A stretch of DNA of 64,000 bases from Bradyrhizobium yuanmingense. Its GTDB lineage: Bacteria; Pseudomonadota; Alphaproteobacteria; Rhizobiales; Xanthobacteraceae. The stretch is from the NCBI RefSeq assembly GCF_900094575.1, contig NZ_FMAE01000006.1:62001-126000 (forward strand). Reading direction: 5' to 3'. Under the pieces are notes generated by a model. It had not been told where the DNA came from. It searched no databases and saw only the letters and a list, made by a program, of their open reading frames with translations. How positions within the stretch are numbered: position 1 is the stretch's first letter; every line of letters starts with the position of its first letter. Below, piece after piece: positions 53,478-62,415 of this stretch. Position numbers and translations under genes: made by a program.

Positions 53478-54839
53478 GTGAACCTCTACGCGAAACTTCT
53501 CGAACGACAGGCCGAGCGGCGCCCCATCAAAATCGGACTGATCGGGGCGGGCAAGTTCGGCGCAATGTATCTCCATCAAGTCCTGCGTACGCCGGGCGTC
53601 CATCTCGTTGGAATTGCTGACCTGTCCCCATCGCGTGCCCGCGAAAACCTGTACCGGGTGGGGTGGCGCCCGGAGCAGTTCGCCGCGACCTCACTCGGGG
53701 ATGCTCTCAAGTACGGCACGACCTTCCTGACCGACGACTGGGAAGCGCTTGTGAAGTGCGAAGGCATCGAGGTGATCGCAGAGTGCACCGGCAATCCTGT
53801 CGCGGCGGTCGAGCACTGCCTCGGCGCCTTTTCTGCAGGCAAGGCCGTCATCAACGTGACCGTCGAAGCCGACGCCTTCTGCGGACCGATCCTCGCGCAG
53901 AGAGCCAGGCAGGCCGGCGTGATCTACAGCCTGGCCTATGGCGATCAGCCGGCTCTCGCTTGCGACCTCGTAGATTGGGCGAGGGCCTGCGGTTTTCCCG
54001 TCGTGGCAGCGGGCCGTGGCCACAAATGGCTGCCGCATTACCGGGAATCGACGCCCGAAACGGTCTGGGATCACTGGGGATTGTCTGCAGAGCAAGCTGC
54101 GCGCGGGGGCATGAATCCAAAAATGTTCAACGCGTTCCTCGACGGCTCCAAGCCTGCGATTGAATCTGCCGCGATCGCGAACGCAACCGGCCTGGAGGCG
54201 CCCTCGCATGGCCTTGCATTCCCACCGGGATCGGTCGACGACATCCCCACGCTGATGCGCCCCCGTTCGGAGGGCGGCATCCTGGAATCCAAGGGCCAGG
54301 TCGAGGTCGTATCCTGCCTGACGGCCGAAGGCAGGCCCATCCCCAACGACATCCGCAAGGGCGTGTGGGTCTGTTTCGAAGGCGACAGCGATTACATCCG
54401 CAACTGTTTCCAGGAATACAGCGTCGTCACCGATCCGAGCGGTCGTTACATGAGCTCCTACAAGAAGTGGCATCTCATAGGGCTGGAGCTTGGAATTTCA
54501 GTTGCCTCGATCGCTCTGCGCAATGAGGCGACAGGCGTCGCCACGACGTTCAACGCCGATGTTGCTGCCACAGCCAAGAAGGACTTGCGCGAGGGAGACA
54601 TGCTCGACGGAGAAGGCGGCTACACCGTCTTCGGCAAACTGACGCCCGCCAGCACCTCCCTTGAAAAGCGCTATCTGCCACTCGGGCTTGCGCACAATGT
54701 GCGATTGACCAAGGCGGTAGCCAAAGACACGTGCATCACCTGGGCGGATGTGGCGATTGACGAGAGGCTGTCTGCCGTGCGTCTCCGCAGGGAGCAGGAA
54801 ACGTCGTATTCGTCTCCAAAAGCGCGGAAGGTGGATTAG
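53478..54839 (+). CDS. SAF-domain NAD(P)-dependent oxidoreductase (homoserine dehydrogenase-like)
   Basis: A 453-aa protein. The Rossmann motif IGLIGAGKFGAMYLHQVL begins near residue 18. The middle has EVIAECTGNPVAAVEH and VVAAGRGHKWLPHYRES. The end resembles SAF domains (MLDGEGGYTVFGKLTPAST, LPLGLAHNVRLTKAVAKDTC). Such proteins are often annotated as homoserine dehydrogenase-like or FlgA-like, and their substrates are mostly unknown sugar acids. The GTG at 53478 has GGGAGAG upstream. Codon use appears slightly less GC-rich than in its neighbours. It follows proC by 67 bp; a functional link is not evident. Confidence 0.82.
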   Translation: MNLYAKLLERQAERRPIKIGLIGAGKFGAMYLHQVLRTPGVHLVGIADLSPSRARENLYRVGWRPEQFAATSLGDALKYGTTFLTDDWEALVKCEGIEVIAECTGNPVAAVEHCLGAFSAGKAVINVTVEADAFCGPILAQRARQAGVIYSLAYGDQPALACDLVDWARACGFPVVAAGRGHKWLPHYRESTPETVWDHWGLSAEQAARGGMNPKMFNAFLDGSKPAIESAAIANATGLEAPSHGLAFPPGSVDDIPTLMRPRSEGGILESKGQVEVVSCLTAEGRPIPNDIRKGVWVCFEGDSDYIRNCFQEYSVVTDPSGRYMSSYKKWHLIGLELGISVASIALRNEATGVATTFNADVAATAKKDLREGDMLDGEGGYTVFGKLTPASTSLEKRYLPLGLAHNVRLTKAVAKDTCITWADVAIDERLSAVRLRREQETSYSSPKARKVD

Positions 54840-54857
54840 GCGAAATCCACAGCCGCG

Positions 54858-55250
54858 TTAAGCCCCGAGCCGCTTGTTGAACATCTCGACATTGACGAGC
54901 CCGCGGGCGTGGCGGCCTTCGCCGAGCTTGCGCGGGCCCTCGAATGCCTCAACCTCGAAGCGAATGACGCGGCGCTCGACCGCGACCACCTTTGCAGTGG
55001 TCCGCACGGTCGCACCGACGAGCGCGGCGGCAAGATGGCGGATGTCGACCTCGGTACCGACAGTGACCCAGCCCGGCTGAAGCGCTGAGCGGATCGCATC
55101 ACCCGATGCCATCTCCATCTCCAGGATCATCATCGGCGTCGCGTAGACAAAAGGCATGCCTGACACGAAATGCCCGACGGTGCGCTCCACCGGGACCACC
55201 AGCGTGCGCTCGGCGCTCATGCCTGTTGTGATGAAGTCGCGTGCGTCCAT
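54858..55250 (-). CDS. Thioesterase family protein (hotdog fold)
   Basis: A 130-aa hotdog protein like fluoroacetyl-CoA thioesterase. FVYATPMMILEMEMASGDAI is the helix region, GWVTVGTEVDIRHLAAALVG the strand with the typical histidine, and RFEVEAFEGPRKLGEGRHAR the last strands. AAGGGG precedes the ATG at 55250; a second ATG is 10 codons in. It is convergent with the preceding gene. Its substrate is unknown. Confidence 0.85.
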   Translation of the reverse strand: MDARDFITTGMSAERTLVVPVERTVGHFVSGMPFVYATPMMILEMEMASGDAIRSALQPGWVTVGTEVDIRHLAAALVGATVRTTAKVVAVERRVIRFEVEAFEGPRKLGEGRHARGLVNVEMFNKRLGA

Positions 55251-55269
55251 GGACCCCTTACACTCAGTG

Positions 55270-55411
55270 TCGTCCCGGACAAGCGCGCCTTAAGCGCGCG
55301 CAGATCCGGGACCCATAACCACAGGATCAAGTTTGGCGAAGGCTCGGAGTTACCAGCTGGCCCAATACCACTCCCTGTGGTTATGGGTCCCCGCCTTCGC
55401 GGGGACGACAG
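55270..55411. repeat. Palindromic repeat, gtcccggacaagcgcgcc type
   Basis: The arms gtcgtcccggacaagcgcgcc and ggcggggacgac with ccataaccaca and tgtggttatggg. It is similar to 13049-13203. It lies between the thioesterase and the tautomerase genes. Confidence 0.85.
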
Positions 55412-55435
55412 CGGTGAATGCAGAACCGTCGACCG

Positions 55436-55639
55436 CTACTTCTTCGCCGCCGCCGCACGCTCCACGAAGGTCTTGCCGCCCTTCATCTTGTGACGGAGCG
55501 GGGCTTCGTTGATCTGGATGACGACGGCATCGGCATCGACGCCGAGATTCTTCACCAGCGCCTGGGTGATGTCGCGCATCATGCCGGCCTTCTGCTCGTC
55601 GGTACGGCCCTCGGCCATGCTGATGGTGATCTCAGGCAT
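55436..55639 (-). CDS. 4-oxalocrotonate tautomerase family protein
   Basis: A 67-aa tautomerase with the catalytic Pro1 exposed after Met removal (MPEITISMAEGRTDEQKAGM). The KNLGVDADAVVIQINEAPLR segment completes the fold. GGGAGAG precedes the ATG at 55639. It is a small homolog of the 4-OT/DmpI group that tautomerises keto-enol acids. Its physiological substrate is unknown. Confidence 0.88.
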   Translation of the reverse strand: MPEITISMAEGRTDEQKAGMMRDITQALVKNLGVDADAVVIQINEAPLRHKMKGGKTFVERAAAAKK

Positions 55640-55659
55640 TGTTCTCTCCCTGCTGCTGT

Positions 55660-55743
55660 CGTCATGCCCGGGCTTGTCCCGGCCATCCACGTTCTCTTCT
55701 ATCAAACAAGACGTGGATGCCCGGGACAAGCCCGGGCATGACG
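55660..55743. repeat. Palindromic repeat, CATGCCCGGGC type
   Basis: The arms cgtcatgcccgggcttgtcc and ggacaagcccgggcatgacg are almost perfect, with inner ccacgttc and acgtggatg. It is the copy with the longest perfect arms, about 20 bp, between the tautomerase and hisS genes. Confidence 0.9.
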
Positions 55744-55757
55744 CGGCCTGCGAATAG

Positions 55758-57278
55758 CTAGCCCCACTTCACGTCATGGCGGGCCAGAACCTCGCGCACT
55801 TTTGCGACGAGATCGGCTTCGCTGCACGAGAACTGCGCCGGCCGGGTCTCGCGCCATTCCTGATTGGAGGCGATCGCGGCGGCCGCCTTGGCGCCCTCGA
55901 TCAGGTCCTTGACCTGCACTTCGCCGCGCGCCTTTTCATCCGAGCCCTGGATGATGACGCAAGGTGAGTTGCGGCGATCGGCATATTTGAGCTGGTTGCC
56001 CATGTTCTTGGGATTGCCCAGATAGAGCTCGGCGCGGATGCCCGCGGTACGCAAGCTCGCGACCATCTTCTGGTAGTCGGCCACGCGGTCGCGGTCGAAC
56101 ACGGTGACGACGACCGGGCCGAATTCGGGCCGCGTGTCGAGCTTGCCGAGCAGCGTCAGCGCCGCCTGCAGCCGCGACACGCCGATCGAGAATCCGGTTG
56201 CCGGCACCGGCTCGCCGCGGAAGCGCGAGACGAGGCCGTCATAACGCCCGCCGCCACCGACCGAGCCGAAGCGCACAGGGCGGCCCTTCTCGTCCTTGGT
56301 ATCGAGCAGGAGTTCGACCTCGTAGACGGGACCGGTGTAATATTCGAGGCCGCGCACGACCGAGGGATCGATCTTGATACGATCCGCACCATAGCCCGAG
56401 GCCGTGACCAGTTTTGCAATCTCTTCCAGCTCGCTGACGCCGGCCTGACCGACTTCGCTCTTGGTGAGATAGGTTTCTGCCGCGGCAATTGCTTCTTTCC
56501 AATCTTCGCGCGGCTTGGTGATAGCGAGAACAACATCGGCTTCCGCCGCGCTCAAATTGGCGCCTTTGGTGAAGTCGCCCTTGCCTTCCTCGCCGCCATC
56601 CCAGCGTCCGGGACCGAGCAGCTTGCGCACTTCATCGGCGGAAAACTTGTCGAGCTTGTCGATCGCACGCAGCACGGTCAGTCGGCGCGCCGCATTCTCT
56701 TCACCCGCGAGGCCAATGGCTTCCAGAACGCCGTCGAGCACCTTGCGATTGTTCACCTTCACCAGGTACTGGCCGCGCGCGATCCCGAGCGCCTCCATCG
56801 TGTCCGCCGCCATCATGCAGATCTCGGCGTCCGCCGCTGGCGTCGCCGAGCCGACCGTGTCGGCATCGAACTGCATGAACTGGCGGAAGCGGCCGGGGCC
56901 GGGTTTCTCGTTGCGGAAGACGTAGCCAACGCGGTAGCTGCGATAGGGCAGCACCAGACCATCGGTGCCGTAGCGCTCACCGACGTAGCGGGCGAGCGGC
57001 GCGGTCAGATCGTAGCGCAGGCTGATCCATTGCTCGTCGTCGTCCTGGAACGAGAACACGCCCTCGTTCGGACGATCCTGATCCGGCAGGAATTTGCCGA
57101 GCGCGTCGGTGTATTCCATCGCCGGCGTCTCCACCGGCTCGAAACCGTAGAGCTCGTAGACGGCGCGGATCTTCTCGACCATCTCGCGCGTCGCCCGGAT
57201 CGCGGCGGGGTCGCGATCCTCGAGCCCGCGCGGCAGACGCGCCTTCAGTTTCTGGGGTTTTTTGGGTTTCTCGGCCAT
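55758..57278 (-). CDS. hisS: Histidyl-tRNA synthetase
   Basis: A 506-aa class II synthetase. The class motif 2 region is YRSYRVGYVFRNEKPGPGRF, with FRQFMQFDADTVG next. The histidine-specific RGLEYYTGPVYEVELL and the GGGRYDGLVSRFRG and FSIGVSRLQ blocks follow. The C-terminal anticodon-binding domain begins near FGPVVVTVFDRD. It is longer than the usual 420-450 residues because the alphaproteobacterial type carries inserts. The stop codon lies next to a palindromic repeat. Confidence 0.96.
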   Translation of the reverse strand: MAEKPKKPQKLKARLPRGLEDRDPAAIRATREMVEKIRAVYELYGFEPVETPAMEYTDALGKFLPDQDRPNEGVFSFQDDDEQWISLRYDLTAPLARYVGERYGTDGLVLPYRSYRVGYVFRNEKPGPGRFRQFMQFDADTVGSATPAADAEICMMAADTMEALGIARGQYLVKVNNRKVLDGVLEAIGLAGEENAARRLTVLRAIDKLDKFSADEVRKLLGPGRWDGGEEGKGDFTKGANLSAAEADVVLAITKPREDWKEAIAAAETYLTKSEVGQAGVSELEEIAKLVTASGYGADRIKIDPSVVRGLEYYTGPVYEVELLLDTKDEKGRPVRFGSVGGGGRYDGLVSRFRGEPVPATGFSIGVSRLQAALTLLGKLDTRPEFGPVVVTVFDRDRVADYQKMVASLRTAGIRAELYLGNPKNMGNQLKYADRRNSPCVIIQGSDEKARGEVQVKDLIEGAKAAAAIASNQEWRETRPAQFSCSEADLVAKVREVLARHDVKWG

Positions 57279-57318
57279 GCGCGGCGTTTACCAGCCGGGG
57301 CGCAAGGCGGCAACTGCC

Positions 57319-57843
57319 CTAGGGCTGCTCCATTCGCGCCCGGAGCGCGTCCGCGTCGGCCTTCGGCAGCGATTTCAGCGTCGGCTTAATAGTCTCGCCG
57401 CCCACGATCTTGCCGTTGCGCATGAACATCCAGTCCGAGATGTCGGCCTCCGCGAACTTGACCTTATCGCCGGCTCGCTTGCCCGGCAAATCGCGCGGCT
57501 CGTTGGCGAAGACGCCGGTCAAGGTCCCGTCGGGCAGCTTCTTCACCTCACCGATCCAGATGTGCTCCCCGCCCTTGCGGGTCGTAAAGCGCACCTTCAA
57601 AGCGTGACCAGACTCGGACGGCTTGGGCGATTCATAGGAGGCCCAGAAAGTCGGCAGCGAGCCGCGGGCGCGAGCGATCGCGGTGTTCATCTCGGGATCG
57701 CCGGTGCGCACATCGACGATCGGCGAGCGGTCTTGCGCAGCAACCTCGTGGGTCGGGCCGACGGTCAGGATGCCGAAAACGCAAACGCCGGTGATGGCGG
57801 CGAGAACGACCCATTTCATGGGTTGGGAGAGCTTTGTTGCCAT
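57319..57843 (-). CDS. DUF2314 family exported or membrane protein
   Basis: A 174-aa protein with an N-terminal hydrophobic helix (MKWVVLAAITGVCVFGILTV). The DUF2314 core is in PTFWASYESPKPSESGHALK, then EHIWIGEVKKLPDGTLTGVF and DKVKFAEADISDWMFMRNGK. The domain is found in immunity-like and unknown proteins. The start at 57843 is followed by an ATG eight codons later as an alternative. It lies upstream of hisS on the same strand, ending 40 bp past the hisS start region. Function unknown. Confidence 0.84.
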   Translation of the reverse strand: MATKLSQPMKWVVLAAITGVCVFGILTVGPTHEVAAQDRSPIVDVRTGDPEMNTAIARARGSLPTFWASYESPKPSESGHALKVRFTTRKGGEHIWIGEVKKLPDGTLTGVFANEPRDLPGKRAGDKVKFAEADISDWMFMRNGKIVGGETIKPTLKSLPKADADALRARMEQP

Positions 57844-57939
57844 GATCGCGATGTCCGGGACGCTTGTTGTGTCCTGGCTTTGTCGCACGTCGGCAGCAGC
57901 ACGTTCAGTGCGCAATAAGCCACAAACGTTGCGCTTTTT

Positions 57940-58146
57940 ACCCTCCCCTGGCGGGGGCCCGGGACGAGCGTAGCTCGCCCGTGGTCGGCTCGCATCTGAG
58001 CGTAGCGAAGATGAGAGACGGGGTGGGGTGAGGGTCTCTCCACATCGAACACTGCCCGTGTTGAGAGATCACCCCACCCCGCTCGCGCTGCGCGCGATCG
58101 ACCCACGGGCGAGCTACGCTCGTCCCGGACCCCTCCAGGGGAGGGT
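57940..58146. repeat. Bipartite palindromic repeat (accctcccc type) with the largest inner part
   Basis: The left half is accctcccctggcgggggcc, gacgagcgtagctcgcccg, and a ctcgcatctgagcgtag... hairpin before ggggtggggtga. The right half is atcaccccaccccgc, the inner block, cgggcgagctacgctcgtc and ctccaggggagggt. It ends 3 bp from the ilvE stop. Confidence 0.85.
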
Positions 58147-58148
58147 GA

Positions 58149-59231
58149 TCAAAACACCTTGCGGATCCAGTTGTGGGGATCGTTGGTGCGGCCGTACTGG
58201 ATGTCGACGAGCTGCTTGCGCAGGCCCATGGCGACGGGGCCGGCGGCGCCGCCCGAGATGTCGAAATCGCCGCTGACCGAGCGCACCTTGCCGATCGGCG
58301 AGATCACCGCGGCGGTGCCGCAGGCGAAGGCTTCCTTCAGCCTGCCTGAGGCCGCGTCCTTGCGCCACTGCTCGAGCGTATAGGGTTCTTCGCGCACCGT
58401 CTTGCCGGCGTCGCGGGCGAGCGTGATGATGGAGTCGCGGGTGATGCCGGGCAGGATCGTGCCGAGCGGCGGCGTCGACAGCGAGCCGTCCTCAAACACG
58501 AAGAATACGTTCATGCCGCCGAGCTCCTCGATGTAGCGGCGCTCGACCGCGTCGAGGAAGACGACCTGGTCGCAGCCGTGCTGGATCGCTTCGGCCTGGG
58601 CGCGCAGGCTCGCGGCATAATTGCCGCCGCATTTGACCGCGCCGGTACCGCCGATCGCGGCGCGCGTGTAGTTCTCCGACACCCAGATCGAGACCGGCGC
58701 GGGCCCGCCCTTGAAGTAGGAGCCGACCGGCGAGGCGATCACCGCAAAGATGTATTCGGACGATGGCTTGACGCCGAGGAAGGTCTCGCTCGCGATCATG
58801 AACGGCCGCAGGTAAAGGCTGCCCTCGCCGCCCGGCATCCAGGCGCGGTCGATGCGCACGACCTGCTCGACCGCCTCGATGAAGACGTCTTCGGGCAGCT
58901 GCGCCATCGCCATGCGATCGGCCGAGTCCTTGAAGCGGCGCGCATTGGCGTCGGGACGGAACAGGTTCACCCCGCCGTCGTCGCGCTTGTAGGCCTTCAG
59001 GCCTTCGAAGATCTCCTGGGCGTAGTGCAGGACCGCGCCGGCGGGATCGAGCTGGAAGTTGGCGCGCGCCTCGATTTTCGCCTCGTACCAGCCGCCCTTG
59101 GCCTGGTTGTAGCGGACGATTGCCATGTGATCGGTGAAGACCCGCCCGAAGCCGGGATCCACCAGCTTGGCGACGCGGTCCTTCTCGGGCGTCGGATTGG
59201 ATGCGGGCTGGATGTCGAATATCATGCTCAT
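58149..59231 (-). CDS. ilvE: Branched-chain amino-acid aminotransferase
   Basis: A 360-aa fold-type IV PLP enzyme that transfers the amino group to the keto acids of Leu, Ile and Val. The PLP lysine is in GTGAVKCGGNYAASLRAQ (Lys200). The region YIEELGGMNVFFVFEDGSL is the motif that binds the substrate carboxylate. The start MSMIFDIQPASNPTPE follows GGGAGG. It is separated from the MarR gene by about 340 bp, read in the opposite direction. Confidence 0.95.
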   Translation of the reverse strand: MSMIFDIQPASNPTPEKDRVAKLVDPGFGRVFTDHMAIVRYNQAKGGWYEAKIEARANFQLDPAGAVLHYAQEIFEGLKAYKRDDGGVNLFRPDANARRFKDSADRMAMAQLPEDVFIEAVEQVVRIDRAWMPGGEGSLYLRPFMIASETFLGVKPSSEYIFAVIASPVGSYFKGGPAPVSIWVSENYTRAAIGGTGAVKCGGNYAASLRAQAEAIQHGCDQVVFLDAVERRYIEELGGMNVFFVFEDGSLSTPPLGTILPGITRDSIITLARDAGKTVREEPYTLEQWRKDAASGRLKEAFACGTAAVISPIGKVRSVSGDFDISGGAAGPVAMGLRKQLVDIQYGRTNDPHNWIRKVF

Positions 59232-59568
59232 GTCCTTGCCTCCCGCTGCCGGTGGCGGCGCTGTTTCTCGCGCCCGCCTGCCCGTTCGGGCCCGGCTGGC
59301 TTGATTGGTTTCTGGCCGGACCGCCGCCAGCCATGTTACGGCCGGTTTCCGCAGCCAGCATGTCATCGAGGACATGCTTTTGCGGAAGGCGGAAGTCCAG
59401 TATGTTTTGCCGAAATGCCGCTCGACAATCGCACGGTAGATCTGCTTCGGCCGTCGCCGCCTGTCCGGCTCTCTCCGGCCGTCCTGCTCCGACGCCACCC
59501 GGCGCGAAACGATCTAAAATTTCGTGCGGGTCGATCGTTTTGTAACATTGAACCCAAGATACGTCAAT
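59232..59568. other. Divergent intergenic region between ilvE and the MarR/response regulator cluster
   Basis: No gene is supported. It should contain promoters for both sides. A perfect 8-bp stem (59357-59364 with 59371-59378) with a 6-nt loop and TTTTG on the plus strand is the only clear structure; it could fold in the ilvE leader or act as a weak terminator. Confidence 0.5.
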
Positions 59569-60111
59569 ATGCCTGACATAAATTTCGCGACTCCTTCTCA
59601 AGACGCTGCCGCGCCCCGGCCGGCCGCAGGCGATGGAGGCAATTTGCGCTGGGATATCATCGAGCTGCTGTTCTTCGCCTATCGCGATTTCGTCGGCGAT
59701 CCCGACCAGGAGCTGGAGGCGTTCGGCTTCGGCCGGGCCCATCACCGGGTCATGCATTTCGTCTACCGCTATCCCGGGCTCAAGGTCGCCGACCTGCTCG
59801 ACGTCCTGCGCATCACCAAACAGTCGCTCGGCCGGGTGCTGAAGCAGCTCCTGGACGAGGGTTATATCGTGCAGAAGACCGGCGACAACGATCGTCGCCA
59901 GCGCCTGCTCTACGCGACGCCGAAGGGCGAGGCGCTGGTGCAGAAGCTCGCCGGGCTGCAGACCACGCGGATCACCAGGGCGCTCGCGGAGATGGGTCCG
60001 CAGGACGCCGAGACGGTCAAGCGCTTCCTGCGCGCGATGATCGACCGCGACGATCCGGACAAGGTGCTGGAGACGATCTTCGCTGCCGTCAAACAAGACG
60101 CCAAGGAGTGA
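59569..60111 (+). CDS. MarR-family transcriptional regulator (PetP-like)
   Basis: A 180-aa MarR-type winged-helix protein. The DNA-binding region is LKVADLLDVLRITKQSLGRV to DEGYIVQKTGDNDRRQRLLY. A longer N-terminal segment (about 40 residues, APRPAAGDGGNLRWDIIELL) precedes it. The gene overlaps the response regulator gene, with GTGA at 60108-60111. In Rhodobacter capsulatus the analogous MarR-type PetP and OmpR-type PetR act together in control of the cytochrome bc1 complex; similarity to that pair is inferred from arrangement. It is divergent from ilvE. Confidence 0.85.
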   Translation: MPDINFATPSQDAAAPRPAAGDGGNLRWDIIELLFFAYRDFVGDPDQELEAFGFGRAHHRVMHFVYRYPGLKVADLLDVLRITKQSLGRVLKQLLDEGYIVQKTGDNDRRQRLLYATPKGEALVQKLAGLQTTRITRALAEMGPQDAETVKRFLRAMIDRDDPDKVLETIFAAVKQDAKE

Positions 60112-60113
60112 CC

Positions 60114-60839
60114 GTGCCGCTCGCAGCCACGCTCGCGCGCCCGCCGGTGCAACCGGCCGACGATGCCCCGCATCTCTTGCTGGTCGACGACGACCGCCGC
60201 ATCCGCGACCTGCTCTCGCGCTTTCTTGCAAGTGAAGGCTACCGCGTCACCACCGCGGCGAGCGCCGGTGATGCGCGCTCGAAGCTGATGGGCCTGCATT
60301 TCGATCTCCTGATCCTCGACGTCATGATGCCCGGCGAGACCGGCTTCGACCTCGCCCGCTTCATCCGCACCTCGTCGTCGGTGCCGATCGTGATGCTGAC
60401 GGCGCGCCACGAGGCGGAAGCCCGCATCGAGGGCCTGCAGATCGGCGCCGACGATTACGTCGCAAAGCCGTTCGAGCCGCGCGAGCTGGCGCTGCGCATC
60501 AACAACATTCTCAAGCGCGCCGCGCCGCCGCCGCAGGCCACGACGCTCGAGAAGATCGCCTTCGGCCCCTATGTCTACCATCTCGAACGCGGCGAATTGC
60601 GCCAGGGCGAGGAGGTCATCCACCTCACCGACCGCGAGCGCGAGATGCTGCGGATTCTCGCGGAGACGCCGGGCGAGACCGTGCCGCGCAGCGCACTGAC
60701 CGGCAATGGCAGCGTCAACGAGCGCGCCGTCGACGTGCAGATCAACCGCCTCCGGCGCAAGATCGAGACCGATCCCGCCAATCCGCTGTTCCTGCAGGCG
60801 GTGCGCGGCATCGGCTACCGCCTGGTGGCCTCGCCCTGA
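60114..60839 (+). CDS. OmpR-type response regulator (PetR/CenR-like)
   Basis: A 241-aa response regulator. The receiver domain LLLVDDDRRIRDLLSRFLAS has its phosphoacceptor in LLILDVMMPGETGFDL (Asp69) and the conserved lysine in DDYVAKPFEPRELAL. The C-terminal OmpR winged helix follows, ending IETDPANPLFLQAVRGIGYR. Of two GTG starts, 60114 has AAGGAG five bases upstream, while 60108 overlaps it. A histidine kinase gene follows 20 bp later. Equivalents such as CenR are essential in some alphaproteobacteria for envelope control. Confidence 0.9.
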   Translation: MPLAATLARPPVQPADDAPHLLLVDDDRRIRDLLSRFLASEGYRVTTAASAGDARSKLMGLHFDLLILDVMMPGETGFDLARFIRTSSSVPIVMLTARHEAEARIEGLQIGADDYVAKPFEPRELALRINNILKRAAPPPQATTLEKIAFGPYVYHLERGELRQGEEVIHLTDREREMLRILAETPGETVPRSALTGNGSVNERAVDVQINRLRRKIETDPANPLFLQAVRGIGYRLVASP

Positions 60840-60859
60840 ACCGCAGTGAAGCGCGCCAG

Positions 60860-62248
60860 ATGAGCACGATCGATACCGGCCTGACGCTTCTGAAGAGCGC
60901 CGCCGGCCGCGTCTCCGCCGCGAACGGCTGGATGGGCAACGCTTTCAAGGGCTGGATGCCGACCGGCCTCTACGCCCGCGCGCTCCTCATCATGATCGTA
61001 CCGATGGTGGTGCTGCAATCGGTCGTCGCTTTCGTGTTCATGGAGCGGCACTGGAACACGGTGACGCGCCGCCTGTCGGCCGCGGTGGTTCAGGACATCG
61101 CCGCGCTGATCGACGTCTACAAGGGCTATCCGCAGGATAAGGACCGCAACGAGATCCGCCGCATCGCGCAGCAGCGGCTCGGCCTCGTCGTCGATTTCCT
61201 GCCTGCCGGCGACATGCCGCCGCCGGGACCAAAACCGTTCTTCTCGCTGCTCGACCAGACGCTGTCGGTGCAGCTCGGCCGCCAGATCGGCCGCTCGTTC
61301 TGGATCGACACGGTCGGCCGCTCCAACCTGGTCGAGATCCGCATCCAGCTCGACGACGCCGTGATGCGCGTGTTCGCGCAGCGCAGCGCCGCCTATGCCT
61401 CGAACTCGGAGATCTTCCTGTTCTGGATGGTCGGCACGTCCTCGATCCTGTTGATCGTCGCGGTGCTGTTCCTGCGCAACCAGATCAAGCCGATCCTGCG
61501 CCTTGCCGATGCCGCCGAGAGCTTCGGCAAGGGCCGCGAGGCGCCGAATTTCCGCCCGCGCGGCGCGCGCGAGGTGCGGCGCGCGGCGGTCGCCTTCCTG
61601 GAGATGAAGTCGCGCATCGAGCGCACGATGGAGCAGCGCACCGCGATGCTCGCCGGCGTCAGCCACGATCTGCGCACCATCCTGACCCGCTTCAAGCTCG
61701 AGCTGGCACTGATCGGAGACAGTCCCGAGCTCGAAGGCATGCGCAAGGACGTCGACGAAATGTCGATGATGCTGGAGGATTACCTTGCGTTCGCCCGCGG
61801 CGATTCCGGCGAGCAGTCGCAGCCGACCGACATGGCGCAGGCGCTCGAGGAGCTGCGCAGCGATGCCGAGCGTCACGGCCATACCGCGACCGTCGCCTTC
61901 AACGGCCTGCCCGTGGTGACGGTGAAGCCGGCTTCGTTCAAGCGCTGCCTCGCCAACCTCGTCACCAACGCAGCGCGCTACGGCAAGAACATCGCCATCA
62001 CCGGCCAACGCGATCACCGTTATTTGACCGTCACCGTCGACGATGACGGCCCCGGCATTCCCGCCCACTTGCGCGAAGAGGTATTCAAGCCGTTCCTGCG
62101 GCTGGACAACGCCCGCAACCAGGACGAAGGCGGCACCGGCCTGGGGCTCGCGATTGCCCGCGACATCGCCCGCTCGCACGGCGGCGACATCACGCTCGGT
62201 GACAGCCCGATGGGAGGATTGAGGGCGAGCGTGCGGATACCGGTGTAG
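60860..62248 (+). CDS. Sensor histidine kinase (EnvZ/CenK-type)
   Basis: A 462-aa kinase. Membrane helices lie near residues 38-62 and 184-206, with a periplasmic region of about 120 residues between them. A HAMP-like linker follows (LRNQIKPILRLADAAESF). The H-box is AGVSHDLRTILTRF (His269), and the ATP-binding domain has the N-box NLVTNAARYG, DDDGPGIP and GGTGLGLAIARDIARSHGG. Together with the preceding response regulator it forms a two-component system. The periplasmic signal is unknown. Confidence 0.93.
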   Translation: MSTIDTGLTLLKSAAGRVSAANGWMGNAFKGWMPTGLYARALLIMIVPMVVLQSVVAFVFMERHWNTVTRRLSAAVVQDIAALIDVYKGYPQDKDRNEIRRIAQQRLGLVVDFLPAGDMPPPGPKPFFSLLDQTLSVQLGRQIGRSFWIDTVGRSNLVEIRIQLDDAVMRVFAQRSAAYASNSEIFLFWMVGTSSILLIVAVLFLRNQIKPILRLADAAESFGKGREAPNFRPRGAREVRRAAVAFLEMKSRIERTMEQRTAMLAGVSHDLRTILTRFKLELALIGDSPELEGMRKDVDEMSMMLEDYLAFARGDSGEQSQPTDMAQALEELRSDAERHGHTATVAFNGLPVVTVKPASFKRCLANLVTNAARYGKNIAITGQRDHRYLTVTVDDDGPGIPAHLREEVFKPFLRLDNARNQDEGGTGLGLAIARDIARSHGGDITLGDSPMGGLRASVRIPV

Positions 62249-62258
62249 GTGCGGTTTT

Positions 62259-62405
62259 CCCTTCTCCCCTTGCGGGAGAAGGGCGCGAAGCGCCGGATGA
62301 GGGGTATCTCTCCGCGCGTCCAAGTCTCATTGAATTCGCGGAGAGAAACCCCTCACCCGTCTCGCCGCTTTGCGGCGATCCACCTCTCCCACAAGGGGAG
62401 AGGGA
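62259..62405. repeat. Bipartite palindromic repeat (ctctcccc type)
   Basis: The left half is cccttctccccttgcgggagaaggg with inner ggcgcgaagcgcc and ggatgagggg. The right half is cccctcaccc, inner ctcgccgctttgcggcga, then cctctcccacaaggggagaggg. It has the same inner hairpins as 9865-10012 but exchanged in side. It lies between the kinase and DUF3617 genes. Confidence 0.88.
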
Positions 62406-62415
62406 AAGAGCACAC

